Source: Eumeta japonica (taxonomy: Eukaryota; Arthropoda; Insecta; Lepidoptera; Psychidae). Taken from it: a DNA stretch of 64,000 bases. The notes under the pieces are model-generated. The model saw only the letters and a program-made list of their open reading frames with translations. It was not told the origin of the DNA and did not search any database. The stretch covers positions 62,001 to 126,000 of the forward strand of contig BGZK01001617.1 of assembly GCA_005406025.1 (NCBI GenBank), given 5' to 3'. Position numbers and translations under genes: made by a program. This document shows positions 1 to 10,884 of the stretch, in pieces. Each line of letters opens with the position of its first letter. The first letter of the stretch is position 1.

Positions 1-712
1 ATCGGTCCCATCCTTGCCATATACAAGAACTCATGCGATGATAGACTTTTGATAAGTATTATTAATTTATGCCAAATTATAAGTATTGTACGACTTATCA
101 TGAGAAAGCATTAGAGAGTGCTTTACGATAAAAAAAATATTTTAGCTATCGTCAGCAACTATTTTTATCGCTGTACTCTCGTTAGTAGATAAAAATGGGA
201 AAATTTGAATACTAGTCTACAAATAATTGAATGAAAATTAATTCCGCCAGCTTCAAAAAATTATTAAATGTAAAAGAAACGAAAAAACATTAAAATACTT
301 TAGAAAACTAATCTCGTAGATAATTTACGTAAAACTTAAAAACACGATCATCCGCGAAAAAATTAATTAGTTTAATCTTTTTTTATTAGCTTTAGTATTT
401 TCGAACATTAGTATATATTTTTTGTAATATAAAATATAATATCAGCTACTAAAAAATAGTGTAATACAAAGCTAAATACCAAAAAGTCATATTAGAATTC
501 TAAATTACAATATTATTAATTCGCGCATATAAGGGTCTGGGTGTAAAAAGGTATCAAGCCTTGTAGATAGTTATATATAGTAGATAGCCTCTGAAAATTA
601 AAAAGAAGAATCAGAAAAACATTTAATAGGGCGCAAAAAATGATATAGTCTCCCGTTACAAAGGGTGATATCTTTATAATGTTTGACATATAATACATAT
701 AGTATTGTGTGA
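1..712. other. Unassigned AT-rich DNA
   Basis: No coding, RNA or repeat signal was recognised. The open frames here are short and AT-driven. Confidence 0.5.
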
Positions 713-950
713 GGTGTTAATTTGCGGAAATCCATAGTAGACGCTTGCCTGCAACATGCATTAACATGCAGCATGCAACCCACCGCTGACCCTCGAATCT
801 GCCTCTCCACTACGAATCTCTATCCAAATGATTGAATATTGATTCCAGAGGATTGACAGATATCGAACACCTAAGCAAGTGTTATTTATAAAAATAAATT
901 AAACAAAGTGTTATTTATAAAAATGCATGTTGCAGGCAAGCGTCTACTAT
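713..950. mobile_element. Inverted-repeat non-autonomous element, copy 1
   Basis: Positions 734-762 and 922-950 are perfect 29-bp inverted repeats, as expected for a small non-autonomous DNA transposon (MITE). Inside, a 19-nt direct repeat occurs at 877-895 and 906-924. The segment matches 51221-51616 twice. Its left edge (ggtgttaatt, then the aaatccata and agacgc motifs) matches that copy's left edge in the same orientation. Its internal part matches that copy's right end in inverse orientation, including an exact 20-mer (851-870 against 51493-51512). Because similarity continues left of 734, the true element edge may lie near 713 and not at the inverted repeat. No transposase is present and I cannot name the superfamily. 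Confidence 0.7.
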
Positions 951-3004
951 ATAATACATGTTTTAAATAAAACATATTTTCTAAATTAAACTTTTGAAAT
1001 GGGTGTTATGCCTTGCATTGTTATTATGAGTTCCACGCTCGTACTAACATAAAAATGTAATGCACTAAATAATTTAACGTCAGTTCAAATGTTTTATTAA
1101 GAGCAATTTTAAAATAGAATTTGTAACTATGAATACCCCAATAGCAAAAGCGTAAATAAAACCAGAGATTCTATATGCTACAAGAGAAGTGGCGGGATTC
1201 AGATATTCCGACCAAGGTATCTACTCTAAACCTAGAAACCTTTATACTGATAAGCGTAATGTGTCCTGCAATGAAACAAACCCAGTGTTTTGCTTGTCTG
1301 GCGCTAAACTTCTAAATCAAAGGGCCACGGCCTTAAACGAATTAGTTTCTTATGAAGCTTAATCATTAAATACTAAACTTCACTAATTGTCAACGGAATG
1401 TGTATGCCAATGTGAATTTCGGTAAAAAACTATAGACGCATCTTAACTTTTTCTTACCGGCATGAAGTCGCAGCTGAGCCGTCTCCCTAAGAACAGGAGA
1501 GGTGCATGCGCATCGATTCGTTTGAAAGGGACGGAAGAAGGATCGATTTGAGTGTTGCAGCTGCCGTAAGCAGCCAGGTAGCGATTTCTTCTGTGGGAAC
1601 GGGTGTCCTGTAAAGACTTTTTTCTTGATATCTCATAGTATAAAAAAAAATAGTACATCACTTGTATATAAACTTCTGTAATAGGAAAAGCGAGATGAGT
1701 TCGTGAATAAAATTTTGTGAGAATTTACAATTTTTGTCTGTAGACATCTTTATTTATAAACGAAGAGCATGCGAACCTTTCATAAGTATACAATTGAATC
1801 GATACTCCTGTATTCCTGTAATATTCCTATCAAACCGAATAAGAAACATACGAAGATTTATACACTGCAGCAACAGAACGTAAAAATCGTCTAGACCACT
1901 GAACTTACTACCAAGAATATTCTGAGTGAGCATATAATACCAAATTATGTATGCATTCGTCTGGTTTGAAAGTCTATTGTTCTAATTATTCGTATAACTT
2001 CTAAATTAAAAAAAAAACATATATCTGTTTAGTATCCAAGTTATCCATCTCTTTAGCATTGTATACGTATCTACTGACAATGTAGTGAAACGATTGATGA
2101 GTGACAGACAAATGGATATATATTGTCTATCCATACGAATATTTCTGTCATAGATGAGGGTGATGTCATATATTATATATATATAACGACCGTTGATGTA
2201 TTGATTCTATAAATTTCTGTGAGGTAAATTACAATCAAACGTGAAATATCAGCGATTACAAGATATTCTAGCCCACATATGCCAAGAGTATTGTGGTGTT
2301 AAGTGTGAGGTGGTTACGTAAATGCAACGATGTGAAGGAGACTGACTGTCTCACAATTACACACTGGAACTTACTGCTATAAACATTTATAATGTAAGAA
2401 GGACGTTAACTTTAGGGTATAACTTTGGCAGAGTTGCCGGAAGTTACTCGTAGGATCTGCGCTTGCGAGTACAATAAGGCATGCAGTTAGTTGCAAGTAG
2501 AAGTTTTAAGTTATCGACTTCAACACAAAACGGCAACGATGTATGTCGGCACCGCGACTTGATAGTGAAATAAAGTTGCGATATCTCTTGTTTTAAGATT
2601 ACACGATATTATGATGCATTTTGCAAAAATTCACGTTGTTTTTTAAAGAAAACAACTGGATGTATTTTGGAATTTATCTGTAGAACAATTTACAAAATAT
2701 TATAAAAAAAAAAGTTTTGTTTTATTTTGTCTCTTACGATATTTCTTGAGCAAATCAATCGATTTTTATATACTTTGCGGTGGTCGATGTATTCGTTTGG
2801 GAAAAGAGCTGATTTGATTTTGATATCGATAGGTAGAGTAGTGTAAAATTGTTTCAAAAAAACATTTTTCCAATAACTATTTTTGAGATTCCTCAAAATC
2901 AACCGTGCAAAGTCGCTTCCAGTTTTCCGAAAGTTTAGATTGAGTGGACTCCTATTTAATACTGTAAACTGCGTTTCGATGGGATGGGTTAATTCGTTAA
3001 AAAG
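951..3004. other. Unassigned AT-rich DNA
   Basis: About 2 kb without a recognisable gene. A slightly GC-richer stretch lies at 1480-1600 and another at 2395-2550. Short open frames here (for example a 108-codon minus-strand frame ending near 2690) show no family resemblance and are AT-biased. Confidence 0.45.
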
Positions 3005-3048
3005 TTGCGCACGCACGCGTGCTACGCATGCACACGTACACGCACACC
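3005..3048. repeat. Alternating purine-pyrimidine tract (GC/AC-rich)
   Basis: A run dominated by gcac, gcgt and acac steps, a composition prone to left-handed DNA. It is one of five such tracts in the window. Confidence 0.6.
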
Positions 3049-3496
3049 TATATCACTCCGGAAATGGTCGAAATAGATTCCTAAGACCCTAAAACGTCAA
3101 GATCTGGTGAAAACTCGACTTTCTAAAATCGATGTGAAAACAGTGATGAATTTTTTGAGAATTTCAATTTCAATAGCGGAAATTTAAAAAATGCAAACAG
3201 ATGAACATAGAACCTCCTCTTTGTTATGAAGTCCATTAAAAAGGTCAGCAGCATCATTAAAGAGTTAGATGTTACAAGACTTACAAAGATAAAAATTAAA
3301 AGAAGCGATAGTGGCACAAAAGAAATATTAAGATAAATTAGTGCAAGCAGAGAATCAGGTACAGCTTTAATTGTATGGAGCAAATCAAAATATGTCTAAA
3401 TGTAGATTAAAATGTTATCGTATTTAATTGTAATTTTATTGTATACTTGATTTTTGTTAATACATATTCAATTAATAAATTGAAATAATACATAAT
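3049..3496. other. Unassigned DNA
   Basis: AT-rich. A minus-strand frame at 3123-3383 is hydrophobic and Leu/Phe-rich but has no recognisable domain and no splice or promoter context. Confidence 0.4.
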
Positions 3497-3531
3497 ATAC
3501 ATATGTATATGTATATATATATATATATATA
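3497..3531. repeat. AT/GT microsatellite
   Basis: A short at/gt run ending in about ten uninterrupted ta units, next to AT-rich DNA. Confidence 0.85.
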
Positions 3532-3559
3532 CAATCACGAACACCAGTGATTACAATTT

Positions 3560-3860
3560 AAATAAAATTTCCATTTAATATTTAATCACCATCCCTCATA
3601 GTATATGACAAAGCTTGTATTGTGAGCTTCATTATCGCCGGGTTCACAAAACACACAGGACTCGCTTTATATCTGTAATACAAAGGCTACCTTTCATCCC
3701 GTAAGCCAAATAGAGGGAGACTCGCAATAACTCATATTAGCTTTCTTATCTGGGCGCCATTGTGCGGAAGTCGCGATACATTCAAGTGTCTTCGGCCAAT
3801 CCGATGCGAACATCTGCCGGCGCGTGCGCATTTCTTGGACTAGTTACGGAGTTAAGAAGG
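3560..3860. promoter_or_regulatory. Locally GC/CpG-richer patch, function unknown
   Basis: Around 3750-3850 the sequence is markedly richer in CpG than its surroundings (gccggcgcgtgcgc at about 3816). It contains no long open frame. It could be a regulatory or transcription-start region, or a degraded repeat; only composition supports this. Confidence 0.2.
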
Positions 3861-4950
3861 ACGTTATCTGTTATCCTTATTTGATTTCGTTCGATATTAT
3901 TTTGCAAAATGTCTCATAAATGTGCTTTTTTCTTTATGGTTCGTAAAAATAAGTTACTGTAGTTAGTTATTAAGAATACCCTAGAAGATTACAGTTGCAA
4001 AAATAATCGTCTCTTTGTAATATTATGGACAAAATAAATAAAAATTAAAACTAAGATGCGAAAACAACAAAATGACAATTTTTTTTGGTATTCTCAGATT
4101 TATTGTAAAATTGAAGATTAAAATTATTCATAATTTGTAAATTGAAATCATTAATATTAGTCAAGTTTTCAAATCTGTCGGCACTTCGAGAAACCGTTAT
4201 ATACATTTTTATATACTTTATTTATAAATCAGAATATATGCATGATATACTGTGCAAGCTTAGTGAATTTGAAAAAGTCAATGTGCGTATTAAAGTTTGA
4301 ATCACAAACTTTAAGCATTTTAATTTAAATAAAACAGCAATAATGGTGGAGTAAGTTTAAAAATATTATTTTCACATATAATAACATTTTTAATACCATG
4401 TTGTTAACGCATATATTTTAAACTTTATTCAAACAAAAATCACCGAGTTAGATTTTTTAAAATGTATATTTTATTTTAAACGCATTAATCTGTGTTTGAA
4501 AGCGTTGGATTAAAAAAAAATCTTAATTTTTATTAGCGAATGACTACTGAAGAACCAACCACATCATTTTCAGTAAATTCATGTGCTCCTCCAGCCTAGC
4601 AGATTTATCCACGGTAAGCCGTTATCGCTTGCACACGAACGAAGAAGAAAGAAGAGCGAAGAAACGAAGTAGCTCGATAAATATTATCGTGTATGATTTA
4701 ACCACATTTTATTGGAAAAACATGTTTAATTTAACCCAGTTGTCTCGCAAATTTATACTGTTTCTTATGGAAAAAAAATTACATATTTCGCGAGACGTTC
4801 CTCTTCTCCTAAACGCGTCACGTAATTATTGTACGCCCCCTACCGAATTATCACACATACTGCTTTAGCATGGCGGTAGTGTGATGGCGAAAGAATTTTT
4901 CTTAAAACAATAAAAATATAAAATTAATATAAAAAAATAGTTGATTGTCT
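3861..4950. other. Mostly unassigned DNA
   Basis: AT-rich to about 4550. At 4562-4571 a ttttcag acceptor-like motif is followed 40-odd bases later by a gtaagc donor-like motif (about 4614), which could bound a tiny exon. A 95-codon plus frame runs across it (4581-4868) but has no recognisable domain. Confidence 0.3.
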
Positions 4951-5442
4951 TTATTTACTTTTATATCCCATAGCGCGTTTAACGGCCTTCTTCCATGATT
5001 GATAACTGCATCCATGTGTGCGCGTACGCATCCGCATGCATACAACCTTCTTTTTTCTTCTATCGCGCCACCATTTTTTTTTTTGTGTGCGCTTACCTTG
5101 AGATATTTGGCAGATGGCACGTGCCCTTACGTGTTTCTTTCGGTACATCTGTCGATTCCGTGCGTTTTTTTTGGACCACTTCTTAGATTTTTTTATGATT
5201 TCGCCAGTACGGCATGTGTCGTTTGGATGCAAGTTGTATTCGTTAAAAAAAAAAAGTACCTTCGACACCATCTTATGCAGATGTTGCATAGAAAAAATCT
5301 TAATACAAGTGAATCGCTGTCCCGGCAGCTGTTTTGAAGAATAACAAGCAGTCCATATTTTTATAATCTTACGAGCGTTATCTAAACATGTGCTCATCAA
5401 GGTGAAAAATATACAATGTAGCCTGTACTTATGCTGAGTCAA
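4951..5442 (-). CDS. Hypothetical basic protein ORF, 163 codons
   Basis: This is the longest open frame in the window and I do not recognise the protein. The N-terminal 60 residues are mixed and include several Cys. A short Phe run (LFFFNEY) follows, and from about residue 85 the frame becomes very rich in Lys and Arg (KKSKKW, TQKKKWWRDRRKKK). Part of that richness comes from poly-A runs and from an alternating purine-pyrimidine tract (about 5014-5042), so it may be composition and not selection. On the minus strand an excellent donor (caag|gtaagc, intron starting at 5096) and an acceptor (gatgcag|ttatc, ending at 5006) would remove 91 bases and shift the frame. The segment could be an exon pair, a transposon-derived gene remnant or chance. 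There is no clear promoter; an AATAAA lies just past the stop, in the final codons and tail (aaagtaaataaagac). Confidence 0.2.
   Translation of the reverse strand: MTQHKYRLHCIFFTLMSTCLDNARKIIKIWTACYSSKQLPGQRFTCIKIFSMQHLHKMVSKVLFFFNEYNLHPNDTCRTGEIIKKSKKWSKKNARNRQMYRKKHVRARAICQISQGKRTQKKKWWRDRRKKKVVCMRMRTRTHGCSYQSWKKAVKRAMGYKSK
5116..5125. promoter_or_regulatory. Palindromic E-box
   Basis: ggcacgtgcc is a perfect 10-bp palindrome containing the canonical CACGTG. It may be chance, since about a dozen CACGTG occur in the window. Confidence 0.2.
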
Positions 5443-6011
5443 TATTTCACATTTTGTAACTTTTTCAACAAAAAAAAGTAATGAGGTTTATATGGAATAC
5501 ACATAATGTTTCAGAATAATGTCTATTTATTTTAATTCTATACAAATCACTGTCTCTTAGCTTGTATGGCTTTCACACATAAACTAGTAAATGTGTTAAA
5601 TATATTTTTGGTACTGTTTATTATTTTTTTGTACACACACACACCCTTATACATATCTATCTTATAAATTTATTGAATGTATAGTCTAATTTCCAATATA
5701 AAGTAATTCCATTTAACAACGCACCTCGAAAGCAAATACGTATGCTTGCCCACCGGAAGTATGCAGTGCATGAAGAACAAAAAAATGCACAAATTCGAAA
5801 TTTGAATCTCGTTCACAGATTCACGGCGGAAACGGAAACGCCTGCGCCACGCCGGAAGTGAGCAAAAAGTCCGCGAATGCTGCCGCAGGTTGCGCCTGCT
5901 CCACTTTACAGACCTGATCCGTATTGGAGACCTTGATTGACAATGTTATTATTTGTATTTAATTGTATTTAATTAAAATTAAATAAATAGATAACATTTA
6001 AAAAAATTAAT
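5443..6011. other. Unassigned DNA with a CA run and a CpG-richer patch
   Basis: A (CA)n run lies at 5632-5644. From about 5715 to 5930 the sequence is richer in CpG and in gcc/ggaag motifs but lacks a long open frame. Confidence 0.35.
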
Positions 6012-6984
6012 AAAAAGGTGTCCCGCCATTTTTTTATTGTTTTTTCTATTCACCAAAATAAGTGAATCTAAAGTAGAAATTTGACACATTTTGAAGTTTT
6101 ATTACAAAAAATTAAAAAATAGGACACAAGTGAAAAAACTCGTTACGTTTATGGACCTAATGCAGTGTCGGTAAATGTAGTACAAAACTGGTTCAAGCGT
6201 TTTGAGTTTGGGAATTTTAATGTCAAAGATGAACCTCCCTCTGGTTGACGTGTTACGGATGAAGTCCATGCCGTTTTGGAAAAATTAGGCAGGGTCGGTG
6301 TATTAGTTCTTACGACATACAGCTGGGGATTGATCACAAAACAATTTTGACTCATTTAAAAAAAAAGTTGGATATACGAAAAAGCTTACTACAGGTGATG
6401 AAAAATGGATTACCTACGAAGCATCCTCCACAGACTCTAGTGAAACCCGGATTAACTCGCAATAAGTTGACGCTATGTATATGGTGGGATTGGAAGTACA
6501 TTATTAATTATAACGTTTTACCGTCGGGCAAAATCATCAATTTGAATTTTTACTGCCAACAGCTGACGACACTCAAGCAAGAAGTAGAAGAAAAATGGCC
6601 AGAAAAGATCAACAGAAAGGGTGTGGATTTTCATTATGATAATGCCAGACCACACATATATTTACCACTCAGCAAATATTAAGAGAGATTGGTTGGGAAG
6701 TGTTAATCCATACACAATACAGCCTTGACCTTGCACCCTAAGATTTTCATCCGTTTTGGTCTCTTCAGAATTCTTCATGTAGTGTTAGATTCACATTAAG
6801 AGAGGACTGTCAAACATACTTGCCGCAGTTTTTTGATCAGAAGACCAAAATGGCAATAGGCTGTTGAACAAAATGGCATATATGTATTATAATTAAATGT
6901 AAATAAAATATGATGGAAACTTTTCTGGCATTTGTATATAGAAAACAAAAAAAAAAATTCTTTGCGAATTATATGACAGCCTAA
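6012..6984 (+). mobile_element. Degenerate mariner (Tc1/mariner) transposon
   Basis: This is a dead DD34D mariner. The 5' end (aggtgtcccgcc, 6017-6028) resembles mariner terminal repeats, and the reverse complement of 6961-6984 (ttaggctgtcat...) resembles the other terminus. Translation in shifting frames gives the helix-turn-helix region with VVQNWFKRF at about 6178-6205, then a GLITKQF region. It continues with TGDEKWITYE (first Asp at 6397-6399), KPGLTRNKLTLCIWWDWK, HYDNARPH (second Asp at 6638-6640) and DLAP-stop-DFH (third Asp at 6742-6744). The WVPHEL linker expected before TGDEKW is missing, so an internal deletion lies near 6375-6390. Several stops and at least one frameshift make it non-functional. 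Subfamily is uncertain (irritans or cecropia-like). Confidence 0.93.
6347..6682 (+). pseudogene. Mariner transposase fragment
   Basis: This 111-codon frame covers the central and C-terminal catalytic part of the transposase. It reads through the WWDWK block, a YCQQL block and the LKQEVEEKWPEKINRKGV helix. It ends soon after HYDNARPH, where the intact family continues to the third catalytic Asp. The preceding TGDEKW block (6391-6411) is in another frame, and the DLAP-DFH block lies beyond the stop. The apparent ATG is not the ancestral start; the family protein is about 340-350 residues. No activity is expected. Confidence 0.9.
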
Positions 6985-7159
6985 TGAGATATTCACAAAA
7001 TTTTAATTTCAGATATGAGTTTTTATGGGTTACAACAAACCCATATGGGTTCATAAACGTTTTGTGTCAAATATGCAATGATGCAATAAAAATTCGGTTT
7101 AAATGTAAAATTAGCTTTGTCCATTTTAACATAAACATTCATTAATTTCAAAATTAAAA

Positions 7160-7534
7160 ATGAAAAATAGAAATAAAGCACCAGATAAACGAATTAGAAT
7201 AATATCTTATTTTTATAATAAATCTGCAGTATCTAATACGTATCAGAAAGCAATTATACCTTTCAAGGCGGTGAAAAGCAAAAGTCTAACTTTCACCCGA
7301 ATCAAAGCAGATAATCCGATTAAGTACAATTTCACAATGTTTCACCGTATCTCCTTCACCAAAAAAGACTCCGCCTCTAACCGGGTCACAGTTTTTTCTC
7401 CTCCACGCCCCAGATCACGTGCAGTACGTGACAGTATCATAGTTAATTCGACTAAATCACGCCGTGTGAGTTCCGACGTGATCGCTAGTTTTTACTTTTA
7501 CATTTTATTATACGGTAGTTTAAGACTGCGGTAG
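7160..7534 (+). CDS. Hypothetical basic ORF, 124 codons
   Basis: An open frame rich in Lys, Arg and Ser, with a moderately GC-richer second half (7340-7480). No domain is recognised. A short hydrophobic tail (FYFYILLYG) precedes the end. There is no evident promoter and no splice architecture that I trust. The GC-rich part contains tcacgt and acgtga in inverted orientation (about 7415-7431). It may be a chance frame over a degraded repeat. Confidence 0.12.
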   Translation: MKNRNKAPDKRIRIISYFYNKSAVSNTYQKAIIPFKAVKSKSLTFTRIKADNPIKYNFTMFHRISFTKKDSASNRVTVFSPPRPRSRAVRDSIIVNSTKSRRVSSDVIASFYFYILLYGSLRLR

Positions 7535-7781
7535 GTTCTGGAGAAATAGAGTAAAAATGCCATTACTTTTATGAATTAAGTCGAGAGGGTAAAACCGGCG
7601 CATTAATAATGAAATATAAAGGAAAAACGATATTTAAAATCTTAAAAAGGGACTTGGATGACGAAAATTTTCTAGAATTTAATGTGATATCAAACGGTTT
7701 AGGAAAAAGTGACGAGATAGTGCAAGACGAGTGAAAATAAGCGAGTGTTCTGAATTAAGTATTACAATAATATATAATAAG

Positions 7782-7784
<3 letters not shown>

Positions 7785-7818
<34 letters not shown>
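7785..7818. repeat. (TA)17 microsatellite
   Basis: Uninterrupted ta dinucleotides. Confidence 0.97.
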
Positions 7819-7821
<3 letters not shown>

Positions 7822-7863
7822 AGAGGGAAATTCATTATAATCACCGAATTGATATTCTTCAAT

Positions 7864-7896
7864 TCGATCATTAGACTATTCATGTCTAATGATCGA
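7864..7896. other. Hairpin, 13-bp perfect stem
   Basis: Arms 7864-7876 and 7884-7896 (tcgatcattagac and its exact complement) with a 7-nt loop, about 45 bp downstream of the TA microsatellite. Confidence 0.8.
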
Positions 7897-7899
7897 TTC

Positions 7900-8437
7900 G
7901 CTTCTTGCATTATAATCGATAATGTCGATTGAATTTATAAGTATGTTAGTTGACACAGTCTGTGTAATGTTATCCTTTCTAAATTAAAATCAAGCGATTA
8001 AAGACTAAACGTACGAGACTCGTAAGTAGATGTTCGGTCGGTGATTAACTTTGAAAAATATAGTCTATTCGGACGGAAAACATCTTTATCGAGGATGAGT
8101 CTACATGAATCACATTAATTTTAGTTGCTTCTATATGGGGACAACTGGATAGAATAGAAAATCAAATGTCAATCTTTTTTTCCTTTTTTTTTGAAATACT
8201 ATTAACAATAATTATATCTTTAACATCCACAGATTTATACGTCATTCATAATTTTTCCTTTTAAAGGTTGTGTGTATAAGATTTTATTTTAATACTTGTC
8301 CCTACTTTTAAATGTTAACATAACGTCTGGTTTCGCATACGTACAGCATATTATGTGTATAAAATATTATACAACGCGACTAAAATCTTCATAAGGAAAA
8401 AAGTTTTTACATAAATACTTCAATTAACCTCAAACAT
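7900..8437. other. Unassigned AT-rich DNA
   Basis: Nothing recognisable on either strand. Confidence 0.45.
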
Positions 8438-8479
8438 GACTCTTGCCGAGGGTAAAATTATTTACCCTCACCAAGAGTT
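8438..8479. other. Hairpin, 19-bp stem with 3 mismatches
   Basis: Arms 8438-8456 and 8461-8479 pair at 16 of 19 positions around an atta loop. The innermost 8 bp (agggtaaa and tttaccct) are perfect. Confidence 0.75.
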
Positions 8480-8749
8480 ATGAAAACGGGTTCCGATACA
8501 AAATTAACTGAATGCGGGCCGTGTGTATCAATTTAAAATATGCAGCTATCTAATTTACATCGCTGCCTTTTATGCTTTGAGTAATGATGAACCCTTCACC
8601 GTCCCGAGACATCGGTAGGTATACACCGATTCACTAATAATCATTGAGTCCGATATCTCACGACTTTCGAAAAAAAAATCGCCCAAACGTGACATGACCT
8701 TCGCGCGGTTGGGTTCTGTCGGGGATAAATTTTAATCGACCTACTACTG

Positions 8750-8925
8750 TGGCATATTCTCCCGCAATGGTTTTATATCAGATCGAGGCTGCTAGACCTT
8801 CGGGCCTCCCCTCGATCCGGTGCGGACTACGGGCTGCTGACTTCCAGCGTCACTGGTACAGCGACAGGTACCGGGACTGACGGCTTAACGTGCTATCGCG
8901 GATACGGACAGAGTGGTCGTAATTT
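8750..8925 (+). repeat. Dispersed SINE-like repeat, copy A
   Basis: A GC-rich island (tcgaggctgctag, then ggactacgggctgctgac, then cggcttaacgtgct) in AT-rich DNA. The terminal motif, acgtgct followed by a gacgga-like tail, parallels copies at 18.1, 18.3, 26.7 and 63.6 kb. It resembles a lepidopteran repeat from memory; the class is not certain. Confidence 0.5.
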
Positions 8926-9187
8926 AACTTACTAATTCACCAGTACACTTGTTCCTGGTCAAATTTCTAATCCGATATACCTGCCTTTTTCATTGACAAC
9001 GCTTTTGATCGCTCAGCCTCCATCGCTCACTACATTAATATGTAACTGATTGTGTATTTCAAAATTTATAATTCGATTATTTATAGTGTTTATGACTTGT
9101 TGTAAAGGAGAATTAATATGTATATTGCCATAATGTATTGCTGTAACTATAATATGTCACAATATTTTGTGAATGTACACTTTACAT

Positions 9188-9345
9188 TACATTCGTTTGG
9201 AAGGCACTTTACCCTCAAGAACAAGAAGGACCAAGAAACTTAAAGCTCTTTTCTAATTTCATCAAACACAGTCATAATAAATAAAAAATAATTACCGAAT
9301 AAAGCCACCTAGTAAGAAGTCGAGTAGTTTACGTTAATGGTCTTA
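9188..9345 (-). mobile_element. Degraded non-LTR retrotransposon tail
   Basis: It shares the 13-mer ccctcaagaacaa, followed by a gaaac and agctctttt block, with 53921-53960. That is the better-preserved copy and carries the tail signature. Orientation is inferred from it. Confidence 0.5.
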
Positions 9346-9514
9346 AATTTGTATAAGAGTAAATCCTTTACATCCACACGTATCTTATTAAACGTGTTCA
9401 TACATACCGTCTAAAATGAAGTCGTGATTTCGCGTAATCGACTAACATGTAAACACAGGCTTATTTTATTTCTAATACTGAATGTAGGTCGATAACTATT
9501 TCGTTTAAACTTTT

Positions 9515-9745
9515 CTAAATTTCTTCATACATGTAATAGATTTTCATGTATAAAATTAGACGCCAGAGAACATTTCGACCACCTTTGCCTTCTCCCGCGT
9601 AACCCCGAAAATAAACGACGGAAGGCTCTATCGAGAGAGGGGCCTTTGAGTTTTTTTCATCAAAAGCTGCGAACGGCCAGCAGGTGTAATACACAATAAG
9701 GTTCTTAAAAAAGCCTCCGACCAGCCAGCGGGCCTTTCTTCCCAC
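9515..9745 (-). CDS. Hypothetical ORF, 76 codons
   Basis: A minus-strand frame in a GC-richer patch. The first half is Gly/Trp/Phe-rich (WLVGGFF, YYTCWPFAAF) and then basic; no domain is recognised. Codon third positions are richer in G and C than in neighbouring chance frames, which is the only reason to list it. It could equally be a fragment of a repeat. Confidence 0.12.
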   Translation of the reverse strand: MGRKARWLVGGFFKNLIVYYTCWPFAAFDEKNSKAPLSIEPSVVYFRGYAGEGKGGRNVLWRLILYMKIYYMYEEI

Positions 9746-10729
9746 GCCCGTATCATGTGAATTTCGAATTCTATTTTTATTTCAGAAGCTACATCACTTT
9801 CTGGAATTATCGGTGCCTGAAGTTTTTGTATACGCTTCTTTCCTTGAAAATGTTGACTTGATATTAATAACGTTCAGATATCAATAAAATATTGCAATAA
9901 CAAAACTTTTCCATCGATGATTATTGTTATGAATATTTTTGAAAACGTACCGGCTAAGTGCAATTCGAACTCGGAAACGAAGGGCTCCGTACCGCCGTGT
10001 CATATTGAACACTACGTACCTTTTTAAAAACATTTAATGCAAAACAAGAACAAAAATTAAGATTGAACAAAAGACGTTGAAGAAAACCACGCTTCTTATA
10101 TTGGGACCCTTTTTCATTTAATTTTTGTTATTTGTTGTTATAACGGCAATAGAAACACGCAGTGTGAAAATTTTTATTGCGAAGTGGAATCGATTTTTTT
10201 TCAAATAACTATAAAAAAGGAGGTGTTCATATCTTTGAAATTTCCATTTAGATTAAGAACGATATTTAAGTAACATTCTATATAATTATTCTTAAATTTA
10301 AAAAAAAAGAAGTAGAATTAATCTATGGAGGTTCATTAATTCGTTACTGCTTATTTGACTTAAGTTTTATTTTCATACATCTAAGCTGCATTGTTATTTT
10401 GTTAAAAAACAAATATGACATTTTTCATCATAAGTCAATTACTCCGTGATACGTATTTTGTAATAATGAGTATTGTATGTACCGCAATGAGTCTTAAACA
10501 GATTTTTTTTTATCACTTAGGCTTGATGCTATCGTAAAGTTTACTAAATTAAAATAGGACCATGACATTCTTTGATCCTTTAACTTAACATAAGCTCATA
10601 TAGTACAATAACTTATTTACTTATATGTCAACCACTGATTTATGTTACTGATTATTATTTTAATGTAATGAAACTGTTTTAAGAGTTTGTCAAGTTGTTG
10701 TGTCAGGTTTAGAATGCTGAGGTATGGCT
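9746..10729. other. Unassigned AT-rich DNA
   Basis: About 1 kb with no recognisable gene, RNA or repeat. Confidence 0.45.
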
Positions 10730-10870
10730 CATTCTCAATTTATTTATTTTAATCTGAGGGGCTTAGTCCTTAAGTCCACTTGCCCAGCGCGAGTCAGAGT
10801 CTAATAACAACCGTTGTCACCGACTTGGTGACAACATCCTTGGTGATCGAGCGCTTACTGTATTACTGTA
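10730..10870 (+). repeat. Dispersed SINE-like repeat, copy B
   Basis: A ctgaggggcttagtcc block followed by gtccacttgcccagcgc and acaaccgttgtcaccgac. It matches the order of motifs in the other copies (gaggggctt, then accttaagccctcc, then a acaacgg-ccgtt-like block). Confidence 0.45.
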
Positions 10871-10884
10871 TACACCGCATGAAT

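Noticed and set aside
598..810. 70-codon minus frame with VNACCRQ, similar to a frame at 51145-51345
   Set aside because: The similarity is explained by the shared inverted-repeat element and is not evidence of a protein.
2690..3016. 108-codon minus frame
   Set aside because: AT-biased, no domain; its upstream part overlaps the GC/AC alternating tract.
6149..6355. 68-codon minus-strand frame
   Set aside because: Antisense shadow of the mariner N-terminal region.
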